From contig NZ_JBDFLX010000005.1 in NCBI RefSeq assembly GCF_047237965.1, positions 1 to 64,000 of the forward strand: DNA of 64,000 nucleotides. The letters are read 5' to 3'. Of this stretch, positions 1 through 7,783 are shown one piece after another; the first letter of the stretch is position 1; each line of letters starts with the position of its first letter. A model generated the notes under the pieces. That model did not search any database. It was given only the letters and a program-made list of their open reading frames with translations, and was not told the DNA's origin. This DNA is from Noviherbaspirillum_A sp047237965. Lineage in GTDB: Bacteria > Pseudomonadota > Gammaproteobacteria > Burkholderiales > Burkholderiaceae_D. The position numbers and the translations under genes are program-made.

Positions 1-342
1 GTCGTAGGGCAATTTGCGCACCGCCGGATTGGTGCCGTGGGTGCCGACATAGCCCAGCATCAGCGTGTAGCCGTCGGGCGCGGCGCGGGTCACGTTCTGC
101 GAAGCGATCACGCCGCCGCCGCCGCTCTGGTTTTCCACGATGAAGCTCTGGCCGAAGGGCTTGGTCAGGCGGTCGGCGATGGTTCTAGCCACCAGGTCCA
201 CGCCGCCGCCCGGCGCCACGGGCGCGACGATCTTCACCGGCCTGCTGGGCCAGGCTTCCTGCGCCAGCGCCCAGTGCGGCGCGGCCAGCGCGCCGACGCC
301 CAGCGTCAGCGCAAATGTCTTAAGGGCTAGTCTTCTTTTCAT
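1..342 (-). CDS. Bug/TctC-family periplasmic binding protein, C-terminal part outside window
   Basis: The first 114 residues are visible; the gene runs off the left edge. ATG at 342 is preceded by a good ribosome binding site (AAGGAGAC, 6 nt upstream). The protein opens with KRR, a hydrophobic stretch and ALAQ-E, a typical Sec signal peptide, followed by the Bug-family start (WPSRPVKIVAP, PGGGVDLVAR, GQSFIVENQSGGGG, APDGYTLMLG). Members of this family bind carboxylates or amino-acid-like ligands in the periplasm, either for TTT transporters or as orphan receptors. Its first 23 bases overlap the end of the GntR gene upstream, so the two are probably one transcript. The ligand cannot be read from the sequence. 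Confidence 0.9.
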   Translation of the reverse strand, partial: MKRRLALKTFALTLGVGALAAPHWALAQEAWPSRPVKIVAPVAPGGGVDLVARTIADRLTKPFGQSFIVENQSGGGGVIASQNVTRAAPDGYTLMLGYVGTHGTNPAVRKLPYD

Positions 343-1048
343 GATTGTCTCCTTCGAATAGTATTTTCTGGAGCCGCTCTCCGGCGGCTTTCACGTGGCT
401 GGCCATCAGCGCTTCGCAGATGTCGGCCCGCTTGTTCTTGATGGCATCGACGATGGCGTGATGCTCTTTAATGGAATTGAGGATGCCGACGTCGGTCGAC
501 AGGTTGCGCAGCCGCGCCATGTGCAGCTTCTGCACCACGCCGCGATAGATGTCGCAGATCTCGCGGTTCCCGCTGGCATGGATGATGTCCCAATGAAAAC
601 GCAGGTTGGCTTCGTAGTAGGCCATCACGTCGCGCGCCTGCACCGCGGCATCCATGGCCGCCAGACGCTGTTCCAGCAAGGCCAGCAGCGCCGGGTCGGC
701 ACTGGCGGCGGCTTCGCGGCCGGCGAAGGCGTCCAGCACCGAGCGCAGCTGGTACAGGTCGCGGGTTTCGCGGTTGGACAGCTGGCGCACCAGCACGCCG
801 GCATGCTTCTTCGATTCCACCAGCCCCATGTGCTCCAGGTCGCGCAGCGCCTCGCGCACCGGCACCCGTGACACGCCCAGGCGCGAGGCGATGGTGGGTT
901 CGGTGATCCGCTCCCCCGGGCTGAACTCGCCGCGCAGGATGGAAGCCAGGATCTCGTCCCGCACCAGGTGCGCCAGCGGCACGTCGCGTACCTGGGAAAG
1001 CAGGGTGCCGGCGGGGCTGTCTTCGGTCCAGGGCATGGTCAGGGGCAT
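320..1048 (-). CDS. GntR-family transcriptional regulator, FCD (FadR-like) subgroup
   Basis: A 242-residue protein. An N-terminal winged helix-turn-helix (about residues 25-95) is visible in LVRDEILASILRGEFSPGE, ASRLGVSRVPVREALRDLE and GLV..KKHAGVLV. An all-helical FCD ligand domain follows, with the metal-site pattern D/N..FH at FHWDIIHASGN and later EHHAIVDAI. ATG at 1048 is preferred; an upstream extension to 1138 would run through the palindrome. It overlaps the downstream Bug gene and diverges from another Bug gene and ggt, so it probably controls both sides from the 26-bp palindrome at 1079-1104. FCD regulators usually repress and are released by a small acid; the effector is unknown. 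Confidence 0.92.
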   Translation of the reverse strand: MPLTMPWTEDSPAGTLLSQVRDVPLAHLVRDEILASILRGEFSPGERITEPTIASRLGVSRVPVREALRDLEHMGLVESKKHAGVLVRQLSNRETRDLYQLRSVLDAFAGREAAASADPALLALLEQRLAAMDAAVQARDVMAYYEANLRFHWDIIHASGNREICDIYRGVVQKLHMARLRNLSTDVGILNSIKEHHAIVDAIKNKRADICEALMASHVKAAGERLQKILFEGDNHEKKTSP

Positions 1049-1078
1049 GGCGTTTTCGTGCTTCGGCTTGTTATCAAT

Positions 1079-1104
1079 TTCGTAGATCGTATACGATGTA
1101 CGAA
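1079..1104. promoter_or_regulatory. 26-bp near-perfect palindrome, candidate GntR/FCD operator
   Basis: The core ATCGTATACGAT (1086-1097) is a perfect 12-bp palindrome. It is flanked at one base on each side by TTCGTA (1079-1084) and TACGAA (1099-1104), giving 12 of 13 matched base pairs. It lies 31 bp upstream of the GntR start, in the 308-bp region between divergent operons. Operators of FCD-type GntR proteins often have a GT..AC core, as here. That the neighbouring regulator binds it is inference. I see no other gene or structured element in 1049-1356. Confidence 0.65.
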
Positions 1105-1356
1105 TATCGCACAACATGACGGCAGGCAAAGATCGCAAAAAAGAGTGTTGCCCTGGAATGCAGTCGATGGTTCACTGTGGTGCGTGTTCGGCCATGGAAC
1201 GCAGGGCGCAAGGTTTTTCGCCTGACTATGGACGGTGCGCAAGGCGCAGCAATGCAGGCATGAAAGCTGCATGAGGGAAATGACTTGCGGCGGCCGCGTG
1301 CGCCGCCGTCTCACATCAACTCTTTATTCAAACGACCAACCGCTCAGGGCATAACC

Positions 1357-2382
1357 ATGAATTTGAACGCAAGCGTCTCTCCTGCCGTCCGCAAGCCATT
1401 TCACCGTTTCTCCCGCGTCGTGGCCAAAGCGGGCCTTCTCGCCCTCGCCGCAGGCATGGCGCTGGCCGCACCGGCGCATGCCGCCTACCCCGACAAGCCG
1501 GTCCACCTGCTGCTGTCGTTTCCGCCGGCCGGCGCCACCGACGTGCTGGCGCGCGCCATTGGCCAGAAGATGTCGGAAGCGCTTGGCCAGAGCGTCATCG
1601 TTGAAAACCGGCCCGGCGCCGGCGGCAACATCGGCCTGATCGCCGCGGCCCGCGCGCCGGCGGACGGCTACACCATCTACCTCGGCGCGGTCACCAATGC
1701 CGCCATCGCCGCCGCGGCCTATTCGGCCCAGCCGGCCCACCTGCTGCGCGACTTCGTGCCGGTGGCGGGCGTGGGCACGGTGCCGCACATGCTGGTGGTG
1801 CCGCTGTCGACCCCGGCTCAGAACGTGGGCGAGCTGATCAGCTACCTGAAGGCGGCGCCCGGCAAGTACAACTTCGCCTCGCAGGGGCCGGGCACGCTGT
1901 CGCACCTGGAGTCGGAGCTGTTCAAGATCAAGACCGGCGTCGACGTGCTGCATGTGCCGTACAAGGGCAGCTCACAGGCCCTGCCTGACCTGATCGGCGG
2001 CAGCTCGGCGATGATGTTCGACAGCATCCCGGCCTCGATGCCGCACGTGAAGGCCGGCAAGCTCAGGGTGCTGGCGGTGGCATCCGGCAAGCGGGTGTCG
2101 TCGATGCCGGACGTGCCCACCGTGCAGGAAGCCGGCGTGCCGGGCTTCGAGGCCAACAACCTGTTCGGCTTCGTGGTGCCGAAAGGCACGCCGGCCCCGG
2201 CCATCAAGGCGCTGTCGGCCGCGATCCAGAGCGCGGTGGCCGCGCCCGGCGTGCGCGAGGCGATGGAGGCGCAGGGCGTCGAGCTGAAATTCACGCCCGC
2301 CCCGGAGTTCGGCAAGATGATGGAGCAGGAGTTCAGCACCTGGGGCAAGGTGGTGGAAACCGCCAAGGTCAAGCTCGACTGA
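1357..2382 (+). CDS. Bug/TctC-family periplasmic binding protein
   Basis: A 341-residue protein, full length for the family. A twin-basic, roughly 45-residue leader with a hydrophobic core (AKAGLLALAAGMALA) ends at a probable cleavage site APAHA-AYP. The mature protein has the family hallmarks YPDKPVHLLLSFPPAGATDVLARAIGQ, GQSVIVENRPGAGGNIG, APADGYTIYLG, VPYKGSSQALPDLIGG and DVPTVQEAGVPGFE. ATG at 1357 is chosen because it puts the signal peptide at the N-terminus. It is transcribed away from the GntR/Bug pair and followed 134 bp later by ggt. That link suggests a gamma-glutamyl compound or its product as ligand, which is only an inference. No TctA/TctB membrane genes adjoin it. Confidence 0.93.
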   Translation: MNLNASVSPAVRKPFHRFSRVVAKAGLLALAAGMALAAPAHAAYPDKPVHLLLSFPPAGATDVLARAIGQKMSEALGQSVIVENRPGAGGNIGLIAAARAPADGYTIYLGAVTNAAIAAAAYSAQPAHLLRDFVPVAGVGTVPHMLVVPLSTPAQNVGELISYLKAAPGKYNFASQGPGTLSHLESELFKIKTGVDVLHVPYKGSSQALPDLIGGSSAMMFDSIPASMPHVKAGKLRVLAVASGKRVSSMPDVPTVQEAGVPGFEANNLFGFVVPKGTPAPAIKALSAAIQSAVAAPGVREAMEAQGVELKFTPAPEFGKMMEQEFSTWGKVVETAKVKLD

Positions 2383-2516
2383 ACTAACGCCGGCATTCGG
2401 GCCAGGCGCCATTGCCGACTCCGGCGCGGGCCGCTATGCTGGCCGGCCCATGGCGCAGGCGGCATGCATCCGCATGAAGCCGCCGCGCCAGCGCAACCAA
2501 CAAGACGGAGGAAGAC

Positions 2517-4124
2517 ATGCAGAACAACCTGGCGGCATCGCTGCTCGATTATCCCTATACCTCGCAGCGCATGCCGCTGCTGGCGGCCAATGTGGTCAGC
2601 ACCTCGCAGCCGCTGGCCGCGTCCGCCGGCCTGCAGATGTTCGCGCGCGGCGGCAACGCGGTGGACGCCGCCCTTGCCACCGCCATCGCGCTGACCGTGG
2701 TCGAGCCGTGCATGAACGGCATCGGCGGCGATGCCTTCGCCATCCTGTGGGACGGCAGCCGCATCCACGGCCTGAACGCCTCCGGCCGGGCGCCGGGCGC
2801 ATGGACGCCCGACTATTTCGCCGGCCGCGACAGCATGCCGATGCGCGGCTGGGACGCCGTCACCGTGCCGGGCACGGTCTCGGCCTGGCGCGCGCTGTCG
2901 GACAAGTTCGGCAAGCTGCCCTTCGCCGACCTGTTCGAGCCGGCCCTGCGCTATGCCCGCAACGGCTACCTGGTCTCGCCCACGGTGCACCGGCAATGGC
3001 AGGCCCAGGTGGCCGACATGCTGCCGCAGCCCGGCTACCGGGAAGCCTTCGCGCCGCAGGGCAGGGCGCCGCTGCCGGGCGAGCGCTTCATCTGCCCCGG
3101 CCAGGCGCGCACGCTGGAGCGCATCGCCGCCAGCAGGGGCGACGACTTCTATCATGGCGAACTGGCGGCGGCGATCGCAGCGCATGCCAGAAATACCGGC
3201 GGCGCGCTCACCGAAGCCGATCTCGCGGCGCACCGCGTCGACTGGGTCGACCCGATCGGCATGCGCTACCGCGACCTCGAACTGCTGGAAATCGGGCCGA
3301 ACGGGCAGGGCATCGGCGCGCTGATGGCGCTGGGCATGCTGGAGCATTTCGACATGCAGGCCGCGGGCCTGGACACCGCCGCCACCGTCCACCTGCAGCT
3401 GGAAGCGATGAAGCTGGCCTTTGCCGACATGGCCGAATACGTGGCCGACCCGGATGCGATGAAAACCGTCACCGCCAGCCATCTGCTGGACCGGGATTAC
3501 CTGAAGCGCCGGGCCCAGCTGATCGACCCGCAGCGCGCGGCGCCGGCCCGCGCCGGCAACCCGCATTCCGGCGGCACCGTGTATCTCACGGCGGCCGACG
3601 AGAACGGCATGATGATTTCGCTGATCCAGTCCAACTTCAAGGGCTTCGGCTCGGGCGTGGTGGTGCCGGACACCGGCATCGCCCTGCACAACCGCGGCTG
3701 GGGCTTCACCCTGAAGGACGGCCATCCCAACCAGGTGGCGCCCGGCAAGCGGCCCTTCCACACCATCATTCCGGGCTTCCTGATGCGCGGCGGCGCGCCG
3801 CTGGCCAGCTTCGGCGTGATGGGCGGCTCGATGCAGGCCCAGGGCCATCTGCAGATGACCGCCCGCTTCGCCGACCACGGCCAGAACCCGCAGGCCGCCA
3901 GCGATGCGCCGCGCTGGCGGGTGATGGACGACAACGTCACCATCGCGGTGGAATGGAATTTCCCGCCCGAGGCGATCGAGGGGCTGCGCCAGCGCGGCCA
4001 CACGGTCAAGGTGGCGCCGCGCTTCGACACCGAGTTCGGCTGCGCCCAGGTGGCCATGCGCACAGAAGGCGGCTATGTGGCGGCATCGGACCACCGCAAG
4101 GACGGTTATCCGGTCGGCATGTAG
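2517..4124 (+). CDS. ggt: gamma-glutamyltranspeptidase family protein (Ntn hydrolase)
   Basis: A 535-residue protein of normal length for the family. N-terminal signatures are AANVVSTSQPLAASAGLQMFARGGNAVDAALATAIALTVVEP and NGIGGDAFAILWD. The autoprocessing site is probably at Thr354 (HSGG-T-VYLTAADENG), which would become the nucleophile of the small subunit; GFGSGVVVP and SFGVMGGSMQ are further family motifs. No signal peptide is visible, so the product is predicted to be cytoplasmic, as in YwrD-type members. Such enzymes cleave or transfer gamma-glutamyl groups from glutathione or related amides. The start has a strong ribosome binding site (GGAGGAAGAC). It shares an operon with a Bug receptor, suggesting use of an imported gamma-glutamyl compound. 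The substrate is not known. Confidence 0.9.
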   Translation: MQNNLAASLLDYPYTSQRMPLLAANVVSTSQPLAASAGLQMFARGGNAVDAALATAIALTVVEPCMNGIGGDAFAILWDGSRIHGLNASGRAPGAWTPDYFAGRDSMPMRGWDAVTVPGTVSAWRALSDKFGKLPFADLFEPALRYARNGYLVSPTVHRQWQAQVADMLPQPGYREAFAPQGRAPLPGERFICPGQARTLERIAASRGDDFYHGELAAAIAAHARNTGGALTEADLAAHRVDWVDPIGMRYRDLELLEIGPNGQGIGALMALGMLEHFDMQAAGLDTAATVHLQLEAMKLAFADMAEYVADPDAMKTVTASHLLDRDYLKRRAQLIDPQRAAPARAGNPHSGGTVYLTAADENGMMISLIQSNFKGFGSGVVVPDTGIALHNRGWGFTLKDGHPNQVAPGKRPFHTIIPGFLMRGGAPLASFGVMGGSMQAQGHLQMTARFADHGQNPQAASDAPRWRVMDDNVTIAVEWNFPPEAIEGLRQRGHTVKVAPRFDTEFGCAQVAMRTEGGYVAASDHRKDGYPVGM

Positions 4125-4156
4125 CGTGTAGCCGTTGCCTGAGCGATAGGCTGGCG

Positions 4157-4183
4157 AAAGTCCCGAAAGAATCCGGGACTTTT
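4157..4183 (+). terminator. rho-independent terminator after ggt
   Basis: The 9-bp perfect stem AAAGTCCCG (4157-4165) / CGGGACTTT (4174-4182) with an 8-nt loop runs into TTTT. It ends the Bug-ggt transcript. Confidence 0.8.
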
Positions 4184-4290
4184 CTGGCGCGCTTTCTATA
4201 CTGGTCTTACGCATGCACAGTGAGCAGCCTGGGCCGCCCGGGGCAGCCCGCCCAGGGTCAGGCGCAGGCCACGATGCGAAGGAGACCATC

Positions 4291-4806
4291 ATGAGACATC
4301 GCCTGTACTACCTGCTGCCCGACCTTCCCGCCGCCCGCGCCACGATGAACGACCTTCTGCTGGCGCGCATCGAGGCCCGGTATATCCGCTTCCTGAGCGC
4401 TGGCCAGCCGCTGCCGCCGGACCTGCCTGGCGCCAGCCTGATGCAGAGAACCGACGTCGTGCGCGGCGCCGAGATGGGCATGGCCCTGGGCGCCGCCCTC
4501 GGCCTCCTGGCCGGCGTCGGCCTGCTGTACTACTTCGACATCGCCAGCGCCGGCATGAAGGCCGCATTCATGGTCGCCGCGACGCTGGTCGGCATCCTGT
4601 TCGGCGCCTGGGCATCCAGCATGCAGGGCGCTTCCCTGCCCAATTCGCGCCTGGCAGCCTTCGACGGTGAATTGCAGAAGGGCAGCATCCTGCTGATGGT
4701 GGACGTGCCGTCGGGCCGGGTCGATGAACTGGAAGCCCTGCTTGCACAGCGGCATCCGGAAATGCATTTTCGCGGCGAGGAGGCGCATATACCGACATTC
4801 CCGTGA
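4291..4806 (+). CDS. DUF1269-like small membrane protein
   Basis: A 171-residue protein. ATG at 4291 has a ribosome binding site (GAAGGAGACC), so the longer reading frame from 4213 is not needed. The start RHRLYYLLPDLPAARATMNDLLLARIE, then two adjacent hydrophobic segments (about residues 62-80 and 90-108, AALGLLAGVGLL and AAFMVAATLVGILFGAW), then a soluble tail resembles the DUF1269 proteins common in beta- and gammaproteobacteria. The soluble ends probably face the cytoplasm and each resembles an alpha-beta sensor-like half. No function is established that I can name. It stands alone, between two terminator-like hairpins. Confidence 0.75.
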   Translation: MRHRLYYLLPDLPAARATMNDLLLARIEARYIRFLSAGQPLPPDLPGASLMQRTDVVRGAEMGMALGAALGLLAGVGLLYYFDIASAGMKAAFMVAATLVGILFGAWASSMQGASLPNSRLAAFDGELQKGSILLMVDVPSGRVDELEALLAQRHPEMHFRGEEAHIPTFP

Positions 4807-4824
4807 CACTGTATTCCTCCATGT

Positions 4825-4862
4825 CGGCGGCATCCATTGCAGCCATGTGATGGATGCCGCCG
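4825..4862. terminator. strong hairpin downstream of the DUF1269-like gene
   Basis: A perfect 13-bp stem, CGGCGGCATCCAT (4825-4837) with ATGGATGCCGCCG (4850-4862), and a 12-nt loop. No T-run follows, so it may stabilise a 3' end rather than terminate by itself. The rest of 4863-5079 shows no gene. Confidence 0.5.
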
Positions 4863-5079
4863 GTCATCCTTGACGCATCCTCAGGATGCTGCCTGACATC
4901 TTGCCGGCGGGCTGTCTGCCGTCGGCCTGAGCTAATGTTTTCCCCCTCGCGCTCCTAGCCAGTCGCGGAAAAATTACCGCGGATATGGGATGGTTTGTTG
5001 TCCCCCTGCATGCTTTACTGCCGACAATAATTAAAGGTGCAACGGCACACCATCTTGCCGCAATCAGGGAGTGATGTTC

Positions 5080-5583
5080 ATGAAGTCATCCATGCGCCTG
5101 GCGGCGCTCGTCGTCATTGCTGCGTCTTTGGTACTTACCGGGTGCGCATCCATCGTTAGCGGCACCAACCAGGTTGTGTCGGTGGAGGCCAGGAACAAGA
5201 CCGAGCAGGTGCCAGGCGCCTCCTGCAAGCTGGAAAACGGCAAGGGCGTGTATTACGTCACCACGCCGGGCACCGTGACCGTGCATCGGGCGTATGACGA
5301 CATGAAGGTCAGGTGCGAGAAGGAAAACAGCGAACCCGGGATGGCCACGGTCAAGTCCACCACCAAGCCCATGGCATTCGGCAACATCATTTTCGGCGGC
5401 GTGATCGGCGCCGCCATCGATACGGGGTCCGGCGCCGCATACGATTATCCGCCGCTGATCAGCGTGATCATGGGAGAGACGACGAACATCCAGGCCGAGC
5501 CAGTCAAGCATGCCCGGCGAGGCAAGGCCGAGCCGCAGGCGTCGGCAGCCAACCCGGCGCCTGGTGCGCCGCTGACGCAGTAG
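5080..5583 (+). CDS. small lipoprotein of unknown function
   Basis: A 167-residue protein. The signal peptide ends in a clear lipobox, LVLTG-C22, so the mature protein should be lipid-anchored; Ala at +2 of the mature form suggests the outer membrane. ATG at 5080 is chosen over GTG 5071 and ATG 5074 because only it leaves room for the AGGGA ribosome binding site at 5066-5070. The mature part begins ASIVSGTNQVVSVEARN, a pattern shared by short lipoproteins that carry PEGA/YgdI-like beta domains, then has a Gly-rich hydrophobic segment (AFGNIIFGGVIGAAIDTGSGAAYDYPP) and a Pro/Ala-rich tail. The Gly-rich part may insert in or lie on a membrane. It is monocistronic. Confidence 0.85.
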   Translation: MKSSMRLAALVVIAASLVLTGCASIVSGTNQVVSVEARNKTEQVPGASCKLENGKGVYYVTTPGTVTVHRAYDDMKVRCEKENSEPGMATVKSTTKPMAFGNIIFGGVIGAAIDTGSGAAYDYPPLISVIMGETTNIQAEPVKHARRGKAEPQASAANPAPGAPLTQ

Positions 5584-5814
5584 CAGTAGCAGCCGTAGTG
5601 CAGGGCAGGCGGACATCGACGCGTGACGCTTGCCCGCCTGATGCATTCATCGTCATGCCGGCAGCACCCACACCGGGTGTGAACCTCAAACATCAACGAC
5701 CTGCAAGCCGAAGGAAGCCGGCGATGCTTCCCGCTCCGTTGGAGCGCTGCATCGTGCACGGGCAACTGCGGGCCATGCATGACAGCCGACCTGGCGATCG
5801 ATGACCTGAACATC

Positions 5815-6030
5815 AGAGCGCTCTCGGCCTGACCAGCTTGTCGATACCGGCCAGTGCCCCGGCCCTGCGTTGTGGCTCTTCGCCGTAGCACCGCTACGAC
5901 TCATTCCCACCCTTGCTGGGCGCGTCTGCGCCTGCAGGCGCAAAGCAATGCTTTGCGAAACCCCTGCCTACCCCTTGTTCCGGGGCCACTGCCTCGGTCT
6001 CGCCTAAGCCAGTCAGACCGAAAGCGCTCT
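5815..6030. repeat. 216-bp element with 25-bp terminal inverted repeats (MITE-like)
   Basis: The left end (5815-5839) begins AGAGCGCTCTCGGCCTGAC; the right end (6006-6030), read on the other strand, begins AGAGCGCTTTCGGTCTGAC. Over 25 bp they match at 21 positions. Inside are nested palindromes: TGCGCCTGCAGGCGCA at 5927-5942 (perfect) and GCAAAGC-AAT-GCTTTGC at 5940-5956. No reading frame in it looks like a protein and I see no clear target-site duplication. It fills most of the 626-bp gap 5584-6209, in which I find no gene. Confidence 0.6.
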
Positions 6031-6209
6031 AAAGGCAGAGGGAAATTCAGCGCAGCGGCCCGCCTGCGGTGGTTACTTCACGTCTGCACCAGTCGAGCGT
6101 TATGCAAAACACAAGCATTGACAGACCTGGATGCCGATACCTAAGATGGGCCGCTTTGATGGGCGCCGGATAGGGCGCCCGAAGAACGTTATCCATCCCG
6201 ACACTTCTC

Positions 6210-6725
6210 ATGCAAACACTCCCTGTCGTTGCGCGGTCCGGCCAGATCTCCTTTTTGTGGGCCTACGGTGCAATGACGCCTGGCATCAGGGCCGCACTGC
6301 AGCGCTTCTGGATGGAGAACGGCGCCATTGCCGACGACAGCGAAGCATGGCGACGCAGCTTTGAAGTGGGATGCATCGCGGTGGACCAGGACTGGAATAT
6401 CGTGGGTGTCAGCTCCTTCTTCATGGACAGGCTGACGCCTTCCGGTGCGATGTACTGGATGTACCGGACCTTTGTCGGCAAGGCGCATAGGCGTTCCCGG
6501 ATTGCGATGGAGATTTTCAGCGCGTCGTTTGAACAGCTTGCGCAGTACTACCGGACCGAGCGGGGCGCGCCGGCCGGTGTCGCGGCCATCATTGAAAATG
6601 CCGCTCTTGAATTGCCCGGATCGATCGGGCACATGCAGAACCTGGGCCTTCAGCGATTGGGCGCGGACCAGCACGGACGCTCTATCTGGCACCGGCCGTT
6701 CGATGCCGGCCACCATCCTTCCTGA
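6210..6725 (+). CDS. unknown protein, possibly GNAT-fold
   Basis: A 171-residue soluble protein with no signal peptide. A central strand-turn pattern (VGCIAVDQDWNIVGVSSFF), then YWMYRTFVGKAHRRSRIAMEIFSASFEQL and a late LGLQRLGADQHGR, is compatible with a GNAT acyltransferase fold, but the acetyl-CoA loop is not clear, so no function is assigned. The final 23 bases overlap the best ATG of the sulfotransferase gene, so the two are likely co-translated and may act on the same product. The ATG has no strong ribosome binding site. Confidence 0.7.
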   Translation: MQTLPVVARSGQISFLWAYGAMTPGIRAALQRFWMENGAIADDSEAWRRSFEVGCIAVDQDWNIVGVSSFFMDRLTPSGAMYWMYRTFVGKAHRRSRIAMEIFSASFEQLAQYYRTERGAPAGVAAIIENAALELPGSIGHMQNLGLQRLGADQHGRSIWHRPFDAGHHPS

Positions 6726-7557
6726 TTCCTCACGGAGCACCATCATTCGCCCCATACATTTCATCTCGGGACTGCCACGTTCCGGTTCAACGCTGCTATC
6801 GGCGCTGCTGAAACAGAACCCGGCCTTCCACGCCTCGATGAGCAGCCCTGTCCATGGCATGGCGGCTTCCATGCTGCGGGACATGAGCGCGGCCAACGAG
6901 TACGCGGTGTTCATCAAGCCGGAGCAGAGGCTGCGCGTGTTGCGCGGCATCGTCGAAAACTACTACGGCCCTGAATACACGGCCCAGGTCATCATCGACA
7001 CGAACCGGGGCTGGTGCGCCTGGATGCCGCAACTCAATGCGCTGTTTCCGGAAAGCCGCGTGATTGCCTGCGTGCGCAACGTGTCCTGGATCGTCGACAG
7101 CATAGAACGACTTGCGCAGAGAAACGCCCTTTCGCCGTCGGGCATTTTCAATTACCAGACGAGCGGCACCGTGTACTCACGCGCCGAGATGCTTGCCAAT
7201 GGCGATGGTCTCGTCGGCTTTTCCTATAACGCCCTGAAAGAAGCCTTTTATGGGCCCCACGCGAACAAGCTTCTGCTGGTGCAATATGAAACCCTGGTGA
7301 CCAACCCTGCACGCGTGCTGGAAGCGGTGTACCGGCATCTGGGGCAGGCATCCTATCCACACGACTTCAATAACGTGGCCTACGAGGCCGATGAATTCGA
7401 CATGCGCGCCGGCACGCCCGGCCTGCATTCGGTCCGCTCGAAAATCGAGGCCATCCCCCGGCAGACGGTCCTCCCGCCCGATGTATTCAACCGCTTTGGC
7501 AATGACGCTTTCTGGCTTCACCCGCAGGCCAATCTGCATGGCGTTCAGGTCATTTGA
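6703..7557 (+). CDS. PAPS-dependent sulfotransferase family protein
   Basis: About 284 residues. The 5'-phosphosulfate-binding loop is unmistakable (GLPRSGSTLLSALLKQNP), and the C-terminal half has the 3'-phosphate region (VIACVRNVSWIVDSIERL and LLLVQYETLVTNPARVLEAVYRHLG). These enzymes move sulfate from PAPS onto a hydroxyl or amine of a sugar, lipid or tyrosine. The start is uncertain: ATG 6703 lies within the previous gene, while a rare ATT (6745) or ATC (6742) sits just after an ACGGAG site at 6733-6738 and immediately before RPIHFISGLPRSGS. No membrane segment is seen, so it should be cytoplasmic. An APS kinase 4.5 kb downstream could supply PAPS. Confidence 0.88.
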   Translation: MPATILPDSSRSTIIRPIHFISGLPRSGSTLLSALLKQNPAFHASMSSPVHGMAASMLRDMSAANEYAVFIKPEQRLRVLRGIVENYYGPEYTAQVIIDTNRGWCAWMPQLNALFPESRVIACVRNVSWIVDSIERLAQRNALSPSGIFNYQTSGTVYSRAEMLANGDGLVGFSYNALKEAFYGPHANKLLLVQYETLVTNPARVLEAVYRHLGQASYPHDFNNVAYEADEFDMRAGTPGLHSVRSKIEAIPRQTVLPPDVFNRFGNDAFWLHPQANLHGVQVI

Positions 7558-7783
7558 CTCGCTGCAGCTCTCCTCGAAAAACTGCTGCACCGGGCATGTC
7601 CTTGCAAGCAGTGAGGGACTCCCCTTGGCACTGCATTTCACGATGCCGGTTTTGCAATAATGTGGCGCGAAGGTAACATGATTGAAAGCGCCGCATATTT
7701 CCCATAGAAAATAATTTCGCTCAGGAAATTAATTCCGCTAAGCTTCGTTGGCTGGTATCCCATGCCTTATCAACGGAGAAAAC

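Noticed and set aside
1842..4292. 816-codon frame on the minus strand
   Set aside because: It lies opposite the Bug and ggt genes and reads as an Arg/His-rich shadow with no family pattern; the plus-strand genes explain the codon bias.
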